Assembly: GCA_008711295.1 (NCBI GenBank)
Contig: VUYV01000008.1
Location: forward strand, 2,395,000-2,458,999
Origin: Anarhynchus alexandrinus
Lineage: Eukaryota > Chordata > Aves > Charadriiformes > Charadriidae
Length of the DNA stretch: 64,000 nt
Reading direction: 5' to 3'
Shown here: positions 61,459 to 64,000 of the stretch, piece after piece
Layout of the letters: the number at the start of each line of letters is the position of its first letter
Position numbering within the stretch: the first letter of the stretch is position 1
Translations under genes and position numbers: made by a program
Notes under the pieces: model-generated
Told to the model about the DNA's origin: nothing
Databases searched by the model: none
Seen by the model: the letters and a program-made list of their open reading frames with translations, nothing else

Positions 61459-61614
61459 CGGGGGCAAGGAAGGGGGCAGGAGCAGGGCTGCCGCCCCCCT
61501 TCAAGCCGCTCGCCCGGGCGGAGCATCCGCGGCACATCCCTCCCGCCCGCTCGGCAGCGGTTCCGGGTCGCGGAGGCGGAGTCTGCGGCGGCGGCACCGG
61601 GGACCGGCGGCGAC
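61459..61614 (+). promoter_or_regulatory. COMMD4: GC-rich proximal promoter / 5' UTR of COMMD4
   Basis: CpG-rich sequence between the duplicated block and the COMMD4 ATG, with CCCGCCC and GGCGG boxes and no TATA. The transcription start is not determined. Confidence 0.5.
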
Positions 61615-63080
61615 ATGGTGGGGCGAGGGGGACGGTGGCGGGGTGGGTGGGGGGACGAGGACGACGGGGTGGCGGTGGGTTCTGACCGTTCCTTCCCCCC
61701 GTCTGCAGCGGTTCCGATTCTGCGGGGACCTGGACTGCCCCGACTGGGTCCTGGCCGAAATCAGCACCCTGGCCAAAATCGTTAAGTGCCTCTCTGTATC
61801 CCCCCACCATGTCCCCCCCCGTCCCAGGCAAGGTGCTCACCCCTCTTCTCTCCCCCCACCCCGCAGTCCTCGGTGAAGCTGAAGCTGATCTGCGCCCAGG
61901 TGCTGCGGGACCTGCTGGGGGAGGCCATGGAGGTGAGTGGGACCATCCCGCTGGGTCAGTTATAACGCTGTAATTGCATAATTAGCAATATTGCTGTCTT
62001 TCATATCCTTAATGCAAGCCTTAGTGTTAAGAATGCTGCCAGCCAGGACTTGCGGTACTAATATGGATGTTAAGTACTGGTAGTGTTGATGTTAAAGTAA
62101 GAATTGTCGGCGGTGGTGTTGGTAGTGAGTGCATTACTCAGTGCCGCGGTGCGCAGTGTTCGCCCTGATGGCCCCAGCACTCCTCTCCTGCAGTATGAGA
62201 AGATCCTGAAGCTGACCTCGGACGCCAAGCTGGGTGAGCGGTGCTGTCCTGGCCCCAACCAGGGAGCCACGCTCTGGGGACGGGAGCTGTGACCCTCCAT
62301 CCCACCCGCAGAGTCAGGGGACGTGAAAGCCACCATTGCCGTCCTCGGCTTCATCCTCTCCAGCGCTGCCAAGCACAACGTGGATGGTGAGTCCCTGTCG
62401 AGCGAGCTGCAGCAGCTGGGGCTGCCCAAAGGTAAGGGGGGGGACCCTCAAGGGGGGCATCACCGCCAGCCGGACCTGGTGGGATGGCAGCTGTGCTGTC
62501 GCTTCTGTGCCGTCCATCCCTCTGGGTGTGTCACCGGGGTTTGGCCACAGCGGTGCAGGCGGTTTTCTTGTCTTGTCTGTCCCTGCCATGCAGAGCACGC
62601 CGGAGGGTTGTGCCGGTCCTACGAGGAGAAGCAGAGCTCCCTCCAGGAGAGGCTAAGGGCCTGCAGCCTGCGACGTGAGTGCAGGGCAGCTGAGGGGGGG
62701 ATAACGGGACTCGGGGTGGGCGTCCCTGCCCCAGCACCCCCATGGTGCTGACGCCAGCCGCCTGCCCACCCCAGTGAGCCGGCTGGGCTCGGTGCGCTGG
62801 CGGGTGGATTACACCCTCAGCTCCAGCGAGCTGCAGGAGGTCAACGAGCCCCTCGTCCACCTGACCTTCCACCTGCGGGATGGGGAGCGTGGGAACATGG
62901 CGGCTGTCCCCATGGCCCTCTCGGCCGACAAGTTCCGGGTGCTGCTGGCAGGTGAGGCTGGTGGAGGGGTGGCAGCGGGGCCCGGAGGGTGAGAGGAAGG
63001 TGCTGACACTCCCCTACTGCCTCCTCCGTCCCTCCTCAGAGCTGAAGCAGGCCCAGGCCATGATGAACACCCTTCTCTGA
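61615..63080 (+). CDS. COMMD4: COMM domain-containing protein 4, eight coding exons
   Basis: COMMD proteins assemble with CCDC22 and CCDC93 into the CCC/Commander complex for endosomal cargo recycling; some members also dampen NF-kB (family knowledge). Coding exons are 61615-61617, 61709-61780, 61867-61932, 62194-62233, 62312-62431, 62594-62674, 62775-62951 and 63040-63080: 600 bases, 199 residues, the same length as human COMMD4. All phases agree. The N-terminal helical domain starts [18 protein letters not shown]; the C-terminal COMM domain is about residues 135-199, beginning at [10 protein letters not shown] and containing [17 protein letters not shown]. The first exon contributes only the initiator codon (ATG|GTGGGG), and exon two ends in an unusual GTTAAG donor. 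The next gene, NEIL1, begins 381 bases after the stop. Confidence 0.97.
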
Positions 63081-63240
63081 GGCGCCGGCAGAAGGAGCAA
63101 TGGCAGAAGGTGCCCAGGCTGGATGGTGGGCCCAAGCAGGCGCCGGTGCTGCCCGGCTGGGGAGGGGGAAGCCGGGGGCAGCCGGTGGTGAGGCTGCCGG
63201 CGGGGGGAAGCCCGAATAAAGGTAACGGTGACTGCGCCGA
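63081..63240 (+). terminator. COMMD4: COMMD4 3' UTR with poly(A) signal
   Basis: A short 3' UTR containing AATAAA at 63215-63220. A T-rich stretch at 63254-63258 could serve as the downstream element. The NEIL1 start codon lies 241 bases after the signal. Confidence 0.75.
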
Positions 63241-63284
63241 ACCGTCTGCCGCCTTTTTCTCCCTTCCGCCGTCCTTGCAGGCCG

Positions 63285-63460
63285 GGCGGGCCCGTCGCCA
63301 TGGCGACGCGGCGGGACCACAACTCCCGGCATGCACCGCGCAGGCCGCGCAGCCAATGGGAGGCGAGCGGGGGCGGGGCCTGGGCGTGTCGCCAAGCAAC
63401 GGGGCGGGCGGGGAGACAGTGTGGCGGTCGAGGCTGTCCGGTGCCGTCCCGTCGGCAGCG
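63285..63460 (+). promoter_or_regulatory. NEIL1: NEIL1 promoter with RFX-like, ZNF143-like, CCAAT and GC-box motifs
   Basis: In order: a perfect 16-bp palindrome CGTCGCCATGGCGACG (63293-63308) resembling an RFX X-box; ACCACAACTCCCGGCATGC (63316-63334), three mismatches from the ZNF143 consensus ACTACAATTCCCAGCATGC; CCAAT at 63353-63357; GGGGGCGGGGCC (63369-63380); and a second X-box-like GTCGCCAAGCAAC (63388-63400). No TATA box. Motif matches are read directly; binding is inference. Confidence 0.65.
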
Positions 63461-63879
63461 ATGCCCGAGTGCCCGGAGCTGCACTTGGCCGGTCGGTACA
63501 TCAATGAGGCGTGCGCCGGGGTGGTGTTCTCGGGCGGCATAGAGCGGTCGGCGGTGGGTAGGGGCCCGGAGGTGCCTTTCTCCAGCGAGGCCTACCGCAT
63601 CTCGGCCGCCTCCCGGGGCAAGGAGCTGCGGCTGACGCTGGTCCCGCTGGGCCCCGGAGACCCCCAGGATCTCGTATTCCGCTTCGGTATGTCGGGGTCG
63701 TTCCGGTTGTGCCCCGCTGCCCAGCTCCCCCGCCATGCCCACCTCCGCTTCCTCACCCGGGAGAGCCCTCCCCGCGCCCTCTGCTTCGTCGACGCCCGCC
63801 GCTTTGGCTCATGGCGGCTGGGGGACGCCTGGCAGCTGGGCCGCGGGCCCTGTGTCCTCTCCGAGTACCAGGCCTTCAG
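63461..63879 (+). CDS. NEIL1: NEIL1 DNA glycosylase, first coding exon (partial)
   Basis: NEIL1 is a bifunctional DNA glycosylase/AP lyase of the Fpg/Nei family that removes oxidised bases in base excision repair. This exon runs from ATG to a donor (TTCAG|GTGAGC) and encodes 139 residues plus two bases (phase 2); the remainder is beyond the window. Visible: catalytic Pro2 and Glu3, Lys54 in SRGKELRL, FRFGMSGSF with the void-filling Met (Met77 here, Met81 in human because of a four-residue deletion in the loop before it), and FVDARRFG with Arg113 and Phe115. The motif normally PEGPEL reads PECPEL (Cys4 from TGC). Start chosen because Pro2 must follow the initiator. Confidence 0.95.
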
Positions 63880-64000
63880 GTGAGCACCCTGCCAGCCGCG
63901 GCACAGCCCGAGGGAAGGTTCCCCCTCTCCCTGCTTTTATTTGGCTACTTTTATTGCTGTGCCCAGGTGAACCTGCCTGATGGCCCCCTGCTCTGTTGCA

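Overview
This is a piece of an avian nuclear genome, probably from a GC-rich microchromosome. The evidence is two CR1 LINE 3' ends with the bird-type octamer tail (ATTCTATGATTCT), a solo LTR of a kind I associate with neoavian birds, short compact introns at the right-hand end, and four genes in the order PPCDC - C15orf39 - COMMD4 - NEIL1. The order matches human 15q24 and, from memory, chicken chromosome 10. All four genes are on the + strand. The assembly is draft quality: there is a 14-base gap at 45219-45232 and single unresolved bases at 40634, 45942 and 46534.

Layout. Bases 1-16754 hold PPCDC, which encodes phosphopantothenoylcysteine decarboxylase of coenzyme A synthesis; five coding exons give 210 residues, and a solo LTR with 5-bp target-site duplications sits in its last intron. 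From 17.3 to about 45 kb there is no gene I can support, only a tail-to-tail inverted pair of CR1 elements (19.5-21.05 kb), minisatellites, an A-rich array and possible regulatory islands. At 45.0-45.5 kb a CpG-rich stretch with a consensus splice donor is the likely first exon of C15orf39. Its large coding exon is 49720-52828 with a short terminal exon at 53585. Bases 55.4-60.8 kb lie between C15orf39 and COMMD4 and contain exon-like blocks reading as a SEA (mucin-type) domain with at least one frame break. COMMD4 (61615-63080, eight coding exons, 199 residues) and the first coding exon of NEIL1 (63461-63879) close the window.

How the genes relate. I see no shared pathway: PPCDC is cytosolic CoA biosynthesis, COMMD4 belongs to the Commander endosomal recycling assembly, NEIL1 is a base-excision-repair glycosylase, and C15orf39 is a largely uncharacterised proline-rich protein. 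COMMD4 and NEIL1 are tightly packed, with 246 bases from poly(A) signal to start codon.

Most notable observations: the broken SEA-domain candidate at 57.2-58.25 kb; a 644/634-bp direct duplication flanking C15orf39 whose right copy abuts the COMMD4 promoter; a 289-codon alternative frame that an AUG in the putative C15orf39 exon 1 would enter; a Gly-to-Cys change in the catalytic N-terminal motif of NEIL1; and a 441-bp tandem duplication with an N at its junction that is probably an assembly error.
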